From Ypsolopha sequella (taxonomy: Eukaryota; Arthropoda; Insecta; Lepidoptera; Ypsolophidae): 64,000 nt of DNA. The notes beneath the pieces were generated by a model, which was not told the DNA's origin, ran no database searches, and saw only the letters and a program-made list of their open reading frames with translations. The stretch is from contig OW204000.1 of NCBI GenBank assembly GCA_934047225.1, positions 15,518,001 to 15,582,000 on the forward strand. Direction: 5' to 3'. Position numbers and translations under genes: made by a program. Of the stretch, positions 1-10,120 are shown piece after piece. Numbering within the stretch: position 1 is the stretch's first letter; each line of letters begins with the position of its first letter.

Positions 1-469
1 TCACCTGCTGGGATATGGATTTTGATAGTTCTCATTTTGCCGCAATAAAATGTAATATAGTTACTAATTGGTTAGCCCGAGCCCCGATCTAACCCGATTT
101 AATTTTATGCCATTTGTTGATTATAAAACTCTGCCGAAGACCCTCGTAAATCTGCTGAAACCATTGTAGATGTATTAAAAGAATACCACAACATTTATCT
201 TCACATTTCGGCCGTGAAACAACGACTAAGAGCCTAGGGGTCGTTCACAAATTCCCATAGCTTAAATTTTAAAAGATTCTTTTTTAATTATTTTTTTCCA
301 GGGAATATACGCCATTTTAGGACATAGATTTTATTATTTTGGTATATAAATTAACCAATATTTTCTCATGATTTTTTAAAGAATTGTCCGATAACCTTGT
401 CAATTAAGAATTTTAGACATTATACTGATTGTGATGTGTGATTGCTTATAAAAAAAAAGTGGTCTGTCT

Positions 470-1236
470 CAGGGCCGTCTTAAGTCTATTCGGCGCTGGG
501 GTGCGGGGCTCAGCCTGCGCCCTCGTTTTCTTTTACACTGCAGCGTCGCACGTGACCGACGACACACTGCAGTATGAAAGGAGTCCTAGTCAACCAAGAA
601 AACACAATACACGTACTTTTGATAATTTATTTATTTATTTATCTAAAATACAAAACTAAAATTATGTATGTACATAAATCAAACAAACTCAATTTTTCTT
701 GCTTTTGAGTTGGCAAAGATTTTAATTAAATCATTTATTTTTATATCGATTTTGGATTCTATAATCCGCCGCCGCGCTGTAAATTCAAATGAACTTACAC
801 CTAATTGTAGTGATTTAGAGATCATTTCTCTTTAAGTGCGAGCGCCCGGACGACTCGCCTATGACAGACGCACAGGTGCCGCGTGCCGCGCCGCGCGCCC
901 ATTTCAAATGAACTTACACTTTATTGACTTAAGAGATCATTATGCTTCAAGTGCGGGCGACCGGGCGGCAATGTGTCAAAGGTTATAGGTACACTCTTTG
1001 GATCAGAGATTTTGCCGCGCGCGTGTGTATTAAATAAAATTGTTATTTGTGTAGTAATAAGAGTCATTTTATCATGAGCGGTATGACAAGCGCCGAAAGC
1101 GTAATAAAAGTAAAACAATGGTCAATGATGTGCAATGGCGTTAAAAATATCTAAATATTCAGCGCTCGGCAGGCGCCCCGGGCTCATCGCGCCCGGGTGC
1201 ACCGCACCCTTGCACCCCCGGGTATAGACGGCCCTG
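470..1236. mobile_element. Possible hAT-type non-autonomous element(s)
   Basis: The left end reads CAGGGCCGTCT and the right end is its reverse complement AGACGGCCCTG, both followed inward by GC-rich sequence. I know CAGGGCCGTCT ends from hAT-like non-autonomous elements in insects. The 8 bases outside each end do not match, so this may be two partial copies or a rearranged one. No coding sequence is visible inside. Confidence 0.45.
786..965. repeat. Imperfect direct duplication
   Basis: Two blocks, about 786-858 and 905-965, share TTCAAATGAACTTACAC followed by GAGATCATT and an AAGTGCG...CCGG end. The GC-rich spacer between them is rich in CGCGC. This lies inside the possible hAT-like region. 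Confidence 0.6.
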
Positions 1237-1630
1237 GCAGAGAATATAAAGTATTACTACGTAAAGAAGCGACACTCACCTCCCCGCGCGAATTTAACGT
1301 CCCCCGCGGTCCACCGCAAGTTAGTGGAAATCTGGAGTCAGGCAGAGCTCGATTACCACTCGTTTGCTGCGCGCGTGTTTTGTTACAAAGTTTTATCACG
1401 ATGCTGATTTTTAATCAGTATGGTGCGTTATTGCTGTGTTTATGGATGCCTGGAAAACTTTTTTTCAAAAATTAGAATTGCGTGATCAAACCTTACAATT
1501 TCGTTCAGTAACGCATTCGGAACAATAAAATCAGTATTTATAACTTTCCATGTTTTGACAAGTTTTCATTTTTTTTCCAAAATGTATGTTTGAGTAGTTG
1601 TTAATTATATGATGATCATTTATGCATACG

Positions 1631-1722
1631 AAACTATATAGGTACTTACTAAGCTTAGGCATACTATATATATATATATATATATATAGTATGCCTAAGC
1701 TTAGTAAGTACCTATATAGTTT
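1631..1722. repeat. Near-perfect hairpin with (TA)n loop
   Basis: Arms of about 40 bases are almost exact reverse complements: the left arm contains GGTACTTACTAAGCTTAGG and the right arm CCTAAGCTTAGTAAGTACC, joined by a (TA)n tract. It could be a very small fold-back MITE or a palindrome formed around the microsatellite. No gene overlaps it. Confidence 0.85.
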
Positions 1723-1771
1723 ATATATATCTTTATCTATATCTATATATTTACTTTTAAAGTAACGAAAA

Positions 1772-1966
1772 AGCAGCGGTAACTCAGGGGTAGAACGCTG
1801 GCCTCTTAATCTTGAGATTAAGGTTCGATTGAGGCTCACCACCCATCACGTTGGGACGTAATATTTGGGTTTACCGAGTGTGGGTGGACTGTGACTTGCA
1901 TTTCAAAGTTCACACTCGGAACACATCCGACACCCCCCGGGGCATTCAGGTCGTAACGATTTATAT
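1772..1966 (+). repeat. tRNA-derived SINE, copy 1
   Basis: The 5' part resembles a tRNA promoter: an A-box-like TAACTCAGGGGTAGAACGC, then a B-box-like GGTTCGATTG. The body contains CACCACCCATCACG, a TTCACACTCGG segment and a GTCGTAACGAT end. The same body is seen at 58367-58705 and, inverted, at 46812-47108. This copy lacks about 130 bases between head and body that copy 2 has. It is not a functional tRNA gene because the acceptor stem does not pair. Confidence 0.8.
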
Positions 1967-1970
1967 ACAT

Positions 1971-2245
1971 ATATAAGGTTAAATAACATTATTTGGCGAA
2001 ACTCAAAACAAAGGTAGTACTAGTCTATATGGACAACTGTTTGTATGGGAGCTAAGCGAAATTCTTAACTTTTTTTCACTTCCTCCTATACAAATTGCTC
2101 CGATCAGCTGACTCGTCCAGTATGGAAAGGTGAAAACGAATTTTAAGAATTTTTCACTATCCTATTAAAAAAAGTTATTCATATGGACATGTTCTACATA
2201 TGTTTCAAATTTCGCCAACTAATTGAATTTAACCTTTTATATATA
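1971..2245. mobile_element. MITE with AAGGTTAAAT...TTGGCGAAA inverted ends
   Basis: The left end AAGGTTAAATAACATTATT runs into TTGGCGAAA. The right end holds TTTCGCCAACTAATT running into AATTTAACCTT, its inverted counterpart. It sits directly after the tail of the adjacent SINE and has no coding potential. Confidence 0.65.
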
Positions 2246-2696
2246 TATACATATATTTTTTTAATACTGATTAATCCACGGGGAACCAGAAATTGGACTA
2301 CGCTAAAATTTAGGAAGAGAATCACATAAGTTGCTGACTTATATTGTGTCCCTCTCGGGCGACGACGCTCACACGATTGCTGCCAGCCCTAGACTAGCTC
2401 ACGCACACACACAAGCGTGTGCGGACAAGCCAGATGCGCGCGTGAGAGTGTAGGTAAATAACTTGAGCCTTGACTATGAAGTGACGGGGGTGTGGCACTG
2501 GTCTATCTACTCATCTGTCATCTAGCTGTCAAATTAGTCTAAAGCAAATTATTATAAATTTATCTTGAAACCAAATGACACATTTATAAACAGCCATTAC
2601 TCAAGTGACGTCACACGAGGGCAAATGGAAGTTGCAGCCTTTTCGTAAAAATATTCCGTCGAAAATACGGCTTATTAAACCTAAATCTCGAAATTA

Positions 2697-3012
2697 TGCC
2701 AATTACATAACGCAATTTAGGGGAGGGGTTGGAGGCCAGGCGTTACTGTTCTGGTAAGTGGGGGGGAGGGGGAGGTTTAGGTTTGCGTAACGTCACGATT
2801 TTATCATAGTCAAACAGAGATTTTTTACAGTTTTATTAAAAACTGAATTATTATTTTTATTCCTGAATCTCTTTACATTATAAAAAGCAACCGTTACGTA
2901 AAGGAATAGGAGGGGGGAGGGGTCCCAGCCAAGCGTTATAGTACTGTTACGAGAGGGAAGGGGGGGTTGAAAATTTGAGAATTTTACGTTACGTAATTTG
3001 TGAACAATCCCC
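2697..3012. repeat. G-run-rich repeat with TTACGTAACG-type ends
   Basis: The segment starts with AATTACATAACGC and ends with GTTACGTAATTTGTG, roughly inverted to each other. In between lie four separated G-rich tracts (GGGGAGGGG near 2721, a longer run near 2760, GGGGGGAGGGG near 2912 and GGGAAGGGGGGG near 2956). The matching ends suggest a short TIR element. No ORF of note is present. Confidence 0.5.
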
Positions 3013-3357
3013 TATGGATTAAATTACCGACACGCTGTGAAATTGCTTTATACATTGTCATGCTAAATCAGTTACCTGAAATGTCATTTTCAATTGGGTA
3101 TTTACAGCACATATTAATATTCATACTGAAGTTACTCAGTGTCAAGGTTCGATGACCCTTTTTGTGAAATTCGTAAATAATTTGTTTCGTGTTCTACTAA
3201 CGCGACCCCAACCCAGAGGCAATTAATTACTTTTGGAGGTCAGCATTTTATTATGCGAAATTATATTTTATTATTTTATCGCTACTCTCGTGTTTTAAAT
3301 CGTCCTCGTAATTTATTCCTTTTCGCCCTAGTAACATAAACTACTATTATGTTCCAG

Positions 3358-4790
3358 GTGATCACTGAACTAAAGGGCATGGAGACAGAACCGGACATGT
3401 TTTATGGTTCCCGCGAGGAGCAAGGAATGTTGTTACAGCAAGTGAGTTTTATTGATCTATTCAGTAAATCTCTGATTTCCTACTACCAAAGCTTTTAAAA
3501 CAAACTAAAAGGTAAATCCTTTCTGATTTATCAATCTTTACGACTACTTCAGCTCTTCTATTTTGTCAACATATATCAGACAACCCTCGCGATTTCTGTC
3601 GGTCGTTCTGGCCAATGGGTTGGTAGGAATTTAAGTGAGTGGTTGCGAATAGTAATTGTATACTTACATCTTTCAAACATAGAGGAAAAAAACTCCTCCA
3701 AGACGGTAAAGGAAAACAGATCCATAAAAAATTAATACGTTTTGTATGTCCCCCGACTGCACGACTGCACTGGGTGTCGGTACTAAGTTCGTTTTAAAAA
3801 ATATGGCAGCTGTGTTTTTAATATTTTTATTATTTAATACTTTTATACCCAGCGCCAATGCGAATGGTATAGATTCTAATGACACCTCATTCATCAAAAT
3901 TGGTTAAAGCGTTCAGAAGATATGATGGAATAAAGAAAAATACATGAACCCTGAAAACAACACACTCCTTTTTTGGAGGCAGTCGTGTAAAAAGGTGTAA
4001 TATGTGCTCGAGGTACTGAAATAGGCTAACCCCGTATCACGTTGAGTGAGATGTTAAAACCGTAAGTGAAACAAGGGTTTTCGACACCGAAAAACACCTC
4101 TCTGGCAATCACACTCGGGGAAACATGTTTATTGTACAAATCGGACAAACTTCGACCCCGCTTTCCTGCCTGCGAGAGCTCAAATTACAGGTTATATTAT
4201 AATTGCCTGTTGCTCGCGAGGTATCAGGTTGACTTGGTCAGGCCTGCGGCCCTACCACGTAATTCTGATTTGTATCAACTTCAAGCAAATGCATGCGAAA
4301 TTCAACGCGTGCAAAAGAGATAGCATGTCAAATTTCAATCTCAAGTTGATGTTGATGAAAATCAGAATTACGCGGTAGACCCGCTATTCCATTCCGCCAA
4401 AGCTAGCAGCATGACGGCCCGCCATGGCGCGAACCATTCAGTGGGTGAAGAAGGGATAGAAAGAGAGGCCGTGAGAGGCGGCTTGAAGGGTAGCCACGAA
4501 GCTGAATCGCACTTTATTACTGCGGGACGAGCGAGAGTATATTTCAGTGGACCGTCTGTACGTACTCTTCTGTGACCTGGTTATAATGTTGGTGTATGTG
4601 ACAGGTGCTGGCGGCCTCTGAGACGGACTGCGAGGACGAGCGAGTGCTAGGTGTGGGCGGGGATGGCGTGCGGCGCGGGGCGGGCAGCCTCTCCTCGCTG
4701 GCCGGCGCTGACGACGCGCTCTATATGGAGCACCGGCGACACGCCAACGCGGGCAATAAGCATCCGCTCTTCAAGAAGTTCCGCTACTAG
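3358..4790 (+). CDS. Last two exons of an unidentified protein
   Basis: Exon A is 3358-3441 (28 codons), preceded by TTCCAG and followed by GTGAGT. Exon B is 4605-4790, preceded by GTGACAG, and ends in TAG. Both junctions are phase 0, so they join cleanly. The peptide has an acidic stretch (ETDCEDERV), a Ser/Gly-rich segment (AGSLSSLAG) and a basic aromatic C-terminus (HPLFKKFRY). The GSLSSL motif and short charged end could suit the cytoplasmic tail of a membrane receptor or cadherin-like protein, but I do not recognise the family. Upstream exons must lie left of the window or in the first 3.3 kb, where I did not find them. Exon B is much more GC-rich than its surroundings. A MITE (4243-4385) sits in the intron. 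Confidence 0.6.
4243..4385. mobile_element. MITE, CCTGYGG-YCTACCRCGTAATTCT family, copy 1
   Basis: The ends CCCTACCACGTAATTCTGAT and the reverse complement of ATCAGAATTACGCGGTAG form the terminal inverted repeats. The interior contains TTCAACGCGTGCAAAAGAGA. The same interior and ends recur in inverted orientation at 5918-6087. It lies in the intron of the left-edge gene. Confidence 0.8.
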
Positions 4791-5215
4791 ACGACCTAGC
4801 CAACGGTACCTCTTATTTCGATATCATAAAGGTTGAAATCATATTGAAAATTGTTGGAATGCAGATGACCGTTTTTGCGTGGCAGTGTGTACATTATAGA
4901 AGCGTGATACGAATAGCTGAACAAGTACGGTTAAAATCCTGAGACGCTATTGGAAAAAAAAAATATATATATTATTAAATATGTCTGTAAGATGGTGGAT
5001 CCAAGCCCGGAACTGGACTGCGATTATTGTTTTGGAGATATTTATTGATAATTAAGAGGGTTTATTAATTTTTGGTATCGGTACTATCAGCATGTAGGAT
5101 TTATATTTGTGGTCAACCTGCAGTCCAATTACCGTATTCTGTGCAGCTAACCAACGTCAAACATGTCATTTCCGTATGCGAAACTTTGTATAATTTTTTT
5201 ATTTATTTATTATCC

Positions 5216-5595
5216 ATCCATCCATCAGCCTAGTTCGTCCACTGCTGGACATAAGCCTTTCCAGGACTTTGCCACTCCCGGCGGTCATCCTGGAAGAATT
5301 GCCCATACTCATACACGCTGGGTAGGCGGGTTGGTGAGTGCGGTGCCGGAACCCTCGCACCAGTGACGCCGCTGCCCGTCACCAGTCTGTTCTATATAAG
5401 GCCCGGCTATTAGGGATGGATATACCGCTATCCGTCGATCCCAGGCATGGTGGGCCTCCTGGTTTTTTGCCTGTGAGCTGTCCTCTTACTCTCCCCCGAA
5501 TTACTTCGAGGGGGTCTCCAGGTAAGATGAGATGGTGATACCTCCACAGTCGAGCCTCAGCATCAGCTCTACCACCTTTATTTATTTATTTATTT
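5216..5595 (+). repeat. Interspersed repeat with TCCACTGCTGGACATA core
   Basis: The block carries GTCCACTGCTGGACATAAGC, a GC-rich middle and a (TTTA)n tail at about 5577-5600. I know this core as a frequent insect interspersed repeat, probably the end of a non-LTR retrotransposon or its SINE partner, but cannot assign the family without a library. The two short ORFs inside it are not credible genes. Confidence 0.5.
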
Positions 5596-5917
5596 ATTAA
5601 TAACCATATAAAGTACTGCCCAATTTCATAGTGCTAAAGTAAGTAGTTACCTTGATTTTTTGATCATTTAGCAGATTTTATCACATAGGGTAGTGGTAAG
5701 TAACAAAAAATATATACCAGGATATATACCAAGTTTCGCCTACGAAAATGACAAGTTTGAAGTTGTTTATTAAGGCGATATGTAAAAGTTTTAGCGTCCC
5801 TGTTACTCCATGTGCGAAAAAATCCTCAGTGTGAGAGGGACGGATTGGAAAAGTAGCAAAAGGTCGGTTTTTTATTAATATAAAATGTACTAAAGTTGCT
5901 ATCAAAATTTCGTTTAA

Positions 5918-6087
5918 CCTGTGGGTCTACCGCGTAATTCTCATTTTCATCAACATCAACCTGAGATTGAAATTTGACGTGCGTGCGACGACGCCCGCCT
6001 AACATGCCATCTCTTTTGCACGCGTTGAATTTCGCATGCATTTGCTTGAAGTTGATACAAATGAGAATTACGCGGTAGAGCCACAGG
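5918..6087. mobile_element. MITE, CCTGYGG-YCTACCRCGTAATTCT family, copy 2
   Basis: A 170-bp element whose ends CCTGTGGGTCTACCGCG and CGCGGTAGAGCCACAGG are inverted repeats, with TTTTGCACGCGTTGAATTTC inside. It is the inverted relative of the copy at 4243-4385. Confidence 0.85.
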
Positions 6088-6537
6088 TCCTAGATACTGT
6101 TAAAACCCACCTAATAAAATATAGTTGCAGTCTATATGTCATTCTAAATTGTCAAACCAAGATAATTGGTGTCGAAAAGGACCTTATTTCAATAAATATT
6201 TCTATTGAGCCGAATTTCTCCAATCGCGTTTCTGTTTTAACAGATCCCTAGAAAAGGGATCGAAAAATAATATACTATTTTATCAAAATAATACATTATT
6301 TACTGAAGTAGATATGCAAATCCTTAAAGTATCGATTTTTTTTCCGTAGCGCCTTAACACTGCATACGCGCTGCATAGAATACGGTAATAGGGCCGCTGT
6401 GCGAGCGCGAGCGAGGCTCATTTAGGTGTAGATGTTTTTTAACAATTTGTTTGATGTGATACATAAAATGCCAAGTTATTTTTTTTTTACTTTATGGACT
6501 CTAAATTGTTTTAACAACAACCTTTTCAAATTAAACA

Positions 6538-6713
6538 ATAATAAAGCCGATTCTGTAGGCTCTTAATTTTAGTTTTAGTGTTGTCAAAACTTGAATTTAT
6601 CCAAAGTAATTTAGCTTCTGTTCCTTACACTTAAAGATGATTTTGCAATGAAGAAAATTTAGTTTTGACAGCTCTAAAACTAAAGTTAAAGCCTTCAGAA
6701 TCAGCTTTATTAT
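6538..6713. mobile_element. MITE, ATAATAAAGCCGATTCT family, short copy
   Basis: The ends ATAATAAAGCCGATTCTGTA and the inverted TCAGAATCAGCTTTATTAT continue into TTTTAGTTTTAG and TTGTCAAAACTT arms on both sides. A roughly 530-bp relative with the same ends lies at 47293-47826. It lies just upstream of the CHTF8 exon. Confidence 0.8.
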
Positions 6714-6743
6714 ATCACTAAAATTAGGGTGAGTGTTCATAAT

Positions 6744-6935
6744 AACGAAATAGATAACACAGCTAAGACTCTATGATTTATGCGAGAAAAACTCGACGTT
6801 TTGGTCAACTTAAGAGTGACCTTCATCAGGCTTCGCGAGGTGCTCCGGCGCGTGCGACACCCTCATGAGGACTCGAAACGTCGAGTTTTTCTCGCATAAA
6901 TCATAGTGAGTCTTAGCTGTGTTATCTATTTCGTT
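6744..6935. mobile_element. MITE with about 60-bp inverted repeats
   Basis: The left arm AACGAAATAGATAACACAGC continues through ATTTATGCGAGAAAAACTCG. The right arm is nearly its exact reverse complement, ending TCTATTTCGTT. The loop holds a GC-rich segment (CTCCGGCGCGTGCGAC). The arms are so similar that the insertion looks recent. It is in the 5' region of CHTF8. Confidence 0.88.
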
Positions 6936-7119
6936 AAACAATATTGTTGTTTGTTTCAGGTGAATCTAACATTGAACATTTTATATTACATAATTTTAAG
7001 CAAGAGAAATACAAATCTACTCTTTATTTTTGTATTATTTTTCAAATCCCATCATCATTGACCCTTTAAAGACAATCATGATTCTCTTTTTACCTGAAAA
7101 TAAGTTTTCATTGTTACAG

Positions 7120-7441
7120 TAAAAGAGAGGTTGGCAGTGGCGTGCCAGAATGGGCGATCGTTGAACTGCAAGGTCTGATACAAATGAAGAAGGAAGGAGA
7201 CACCGGGGCCACTGTAGTCGGAGACTTGCATTACCATAAGCGAAGTGGTCATCCTATTCTTGTACTTGGACATCATATTCTAAACGGAAAAGAAGTTAAA
7301 TTGGAACAACCAATGGCTGTAATTGAGAAGTTCAATAACAATGAAAGAACTGATTATAAAGTTAGAGCTGTCGTGAAAAAGAAGCTTTTATTTAAATCAA
7401 GACCAAAACCTATTATTTCTAATGTTGCTGAAAGAGTGTAG
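7120..7441 (+). CDS. CHTF8: CHTF8 (chromosome transmission fidelity 8), main exon
   Basis: Ctf8 is the smallest subunit of the Ctf18-Dcc1-Ctf8 alternative clamp loader, which loads PCNA and supports sister-chromatid cohesion in the nucleus. The exon follows TTGTTACAG and starts in phase 2. It encodes about 107 residues, including VPEWAIVELQG, VVGDLHYHKRSGHPILVLGH, HILNGKEVKLEQPMAVI and a C-terminal KKKLLFKSRPKPIISNV, which match the animal Ctf8 order and spacing (human protein about 121 residues). Only the first 8-10 residues are missing; they should be on a tiny upstream exon ending with two bases of a split codon, which I could not place. TAG is followed by overlapping AATAAA signals at 7458-7467. 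Confidence 0.92.
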
Positions 7442-7457
7442 TTAATATAAGCTAATT

Positions 7458-7467
7458 AATAAATAAA
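7458..7467 (+). terminator. Poly(A) signals of CHTF8
   Basis: Two overlapping AATAAA hexamers (AATAAATAAA) lie 17 bases after the CHTF8 stop codon. Confidence 0.75.
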
Positions 7468-7510
7468 TGAACTTTTTCTAATCTTGCATATTTTATTTAC
7501 ATCTCATTTT

Positions 7511-7782
7511 GAGTGTGGTTCTCAATATACAGATTCACCATGCTCAGCTATCATTGCTAAGTCGGTTACATAACCAAATAAACCCACACGGACTTTGTGA
7601 CCGACCATTGAAGTGTCAAACCACCATTGTCCATACCATGGTGGTTCGTAGTGTCCTGAAGTTAGCTGTACAATCACGTTTGACAGCCAATTTCCCTCGC
7701 AATTTTTGACATTAATTTGTTGGGTGTCATGACTGAATATTGTGTGGAAAATAGTGGTTTATTGTGATCTCATAACCACTCC
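7511..7782 (+). mobile_element. MITE, GTGGTCATCAGATTA family, copy 1
   Basis: This diverged copy shares ACGTTTGACAGCCAATTT, CATACCATGGTG and TTTATTGTGATCT with copies at 34154-34472 and 62668-62960. It lies between the convergent CHTF8 and zinc-finger genes. On the minus strand it supplies an AATAAA (about 7754-7759) that the zinc-finger gene may use. Confidence 0.75.
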
Positions 7783-7967
7783 CTTCATTTCTCTTAATTG
7801 AAAATTATTCCAATAACATTTCCATCATTATTTCCTTGTGGTGAGCGATTCCTGGTGGTCAGCACCAACCTTATTGCCAACACAAGCATTACTTGAATTT
7901 TTTCTGACTATGTTAAATAAGATATTCAATTTTATGACTCAGCACCAATGTCGCAAACTTCGAATAT

Positions 7968-8908
7968 TCACCACTGCTCCACATCCATTTGCTTTGTTTT
8001 CACCCCTTGTGTACTTCTCACAACAATTATGGTCTCAGGAGGACCATCTGGATGCAGGTTTGCGATGTGACGATACAAGCTGTGTTTCTGAATTGAGGCA
8101 TATGAACAATATGGGCATTCATGTTTGTGACCGTTCTAAAAGTGGTATAAGTACCATGTTAGTTATTTTGAATAAGGCAATGCAAGATTGAGGTACTTAC
8201 TCAGAAAAAAACACTTACCTACCTTTTTATTGTGTGTTAGCAAATGTCGTTTGTAACTAGAATTGTGTACAGTTTTGTAATTACATGAACTACACTTGTA
8301 TTCTTTAGTCCTCTGCAAAAATAAACATAACCAATAAATTTTCACAATTATTGATCTTTTCTTACAAATTATAGCACCAGATGCCAATGTCACATTATAA
8401 ACCAAGACTTTAACTCGATCCTTAAATTGGCTAGTAGGTCTACAAAACTTCTGAAGTTCCATGAAAAAGTAGTAATAATAAATTTACAAATACAATACCT
8501 TTGTATAGATTCCCTTTGCTTTGTTGTTTTCCCTATAAATAATATATAAATTAGAACTCTGTAACCTCGTGAAATTACTGGCTACGTATTAAAAATTATT
8601 ATAAGTATGTATTATTTTTAGGTAAGTTCTTACCTTGAAATTTTAGGGATTTCATTGAGAAGCCCTTCGATTTTCTGTTGATCCCTATGCATTTTTACCA
8701 TATGGAGAACCACTGCATTATTCGTGTCAAATTGGGTTTCGCAAATACTACAAATGTATATGGTGATTTCTTCTTTGGAATCCTTACATACAGATGCACC
8801 AGATGTCATCTTTAGTATTGGAGAAGATATGTAAGTAATGTAAACAAAAAAATCCGAGACGAGAGAGGACGCATCGCGGAACGAACAGCTGTTTTGTTTT
8901 TTTGACAT
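7968..8908 (-). CDS. Small three-finger C2H2 zinc-finger protein, four exons
   Basis: Read on the minus strand, the exons are 8634-8908 (ATG at 8908), 8499-8532, 8223-8312 and 7968-8135 (TGA). All introns are GT-AG and the phases (2, 0, 0) join without a stop, giving about 188 residues. Finger 1 is C-S-I-C-x12-H-x4-H in exon 1 (YICSICETQFDTNNAVVLH). Finger 2 is in exon 3 (YKCSSCNYKTVHNSSYKRH), finger 3 in exon 4 (HECPYCSYASIQKHSLYRH). Exon 2 is only 34 nt and encodes a basic linker (ENNKAKGIYTK). The protein is probably a nuclear DNA-binding protein, but no orthologue is recognised. Translation could also start at an inner Met about 34 residues in. It is convergent with CHTF8. Confidence 0.82.
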
Positions 8909-9040
8909 GGGCAGTGGTCTCGAACGTCATAGAGCAAAATCGGTAGAGTTGCCAGCTAAAATCGGTATATTTGTACCCAAAATCGGTATTTGGCAAAAAA
9001 ATACAGTATTCAATCAAATTATTTATTGAAAACAAAAATT

Positions 9041-9106
9041 TACAGACTAATTTATAATAATCACTTACAGACTCATTTATAACAATCACTTACAGACTAA
9101 TTTAGG
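9041..9106. repeat. Three-unit tandem repeat
   Basis: The unit, about 25 bases with core CTTACAGACTAATTTATAA, occurs three times in a row with few changes. It lies upstream of the zinc-finger gene. Confidence 0.8.
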
Positions 9107-9305
9107 TATATAATCATTTTTTATACCAATATTCTTTGGCCATAGCCGCGGTCATCTTCGAGTTAATTTCAAAATCATAACAATTCGCCATGTTCACCAG
9201 GCAGACGACATTCGATTTTAATATTTTTTCGTAAAATATAGACTATTTGATGAACTTAATTTAAAGCAATTTCAGTTTTATGCAGTCAATATTTTTTTAT
9301 AATTT

Positions 9306-10062
9306 TGTAGCGGTTATCTACAATTTATTACATATATAACATACAATATACATACATAACTAAACTAAGTAAGTAAGTATAAAAGTATTATAAATAATAT
9401 TATATTCAATACATAAATATACAAGTAATTATATTTAATAAACAATATAAACTATAAATACATAAGTAATAATATAAGATCAACAATATATAATTAATAA
9501 TATAATATCAACAATATATAAGTAATTATAGCTAAAACAGGACGGACTGACTTACCCTTCACGCCGCAGAAGTCGTGATGCTCCGTTCCTGAGTACATAC
9601 CTAGCTGCAGCGTCCACTAGCCGAACACGCTGCCAGCCGCGTGACCAGGGGGGCGCCGCCGCACGGACCGCGTAACAAATATACTTCGCGAACCCTCGGC
9701 CGCCGCCTCGCCTACCTGTTGCTTGGTGTGCACGCGCACCCCCCTACCGCAGGAGTCCGCGGGGCCAGGCATGCACCAGCGTGCGCTTGGACTGCAACGA
9801 GCGATGCACCGCGCACGGGCCGCGGACCTGCAGTCTCGCCTCCAGCTTCTGCCGTCGTAGACACGTACTTACTTGCCTGCCGCCGCTAGCCTTGCTTTGC
9901 TTTGTTACGTGCTTAAAATTATTGTTTACTCCTTCTTATAGTTAGGTGTTTTATTGTGTGGACTTATAACAAGTTTGTGGAACCTCAGAATAGACATTTT
10001 ACCTGAACTGTTAAGTGGTTTCATTGTGAAATATAGTTATCACCACCAACACTAAACCTACA
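9306..10062 (+). repeat. 5' LTR of the Gypsy element
   Basis: 757 bp, TGTAG...CTACA. The first 230 bases are AT-rich; the middle (about 9600-9890) is strongly GC-rich and carries an 82-codon ORF that also occurs in the 3' LTR and is not a credible gene. The promoter should lie here, but no element was pinpointed. Confidence 0.96.
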
Positions 10063-10081
10063 CTGGTGACCCCGTACACTG
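10063..10081 (+). promoter_or_regulatory. Primer-binding region
   Basis: Starting at the base after the LTR, CTGGTGACCCCGTACACTG contains TGGTGACCCCG, which would pair with a tRNA 3' end of CGGGGTCACCA type. I do not assign the tRNA. Confidence 0.55.
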
Positions 10082-10120
10082 GACAAAAGTACGTACCTAT
10101 TTACTGTTTTTGGAAGTAAG

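Noticed and set aside
9641..9889. 82-codon ORF in the Gypsy LTR, repeated at 14483-14731
   Set aside because: It is part of the GC-rich LTR core, occurs in both LTRs because they are identical there, and has no known counterpart.
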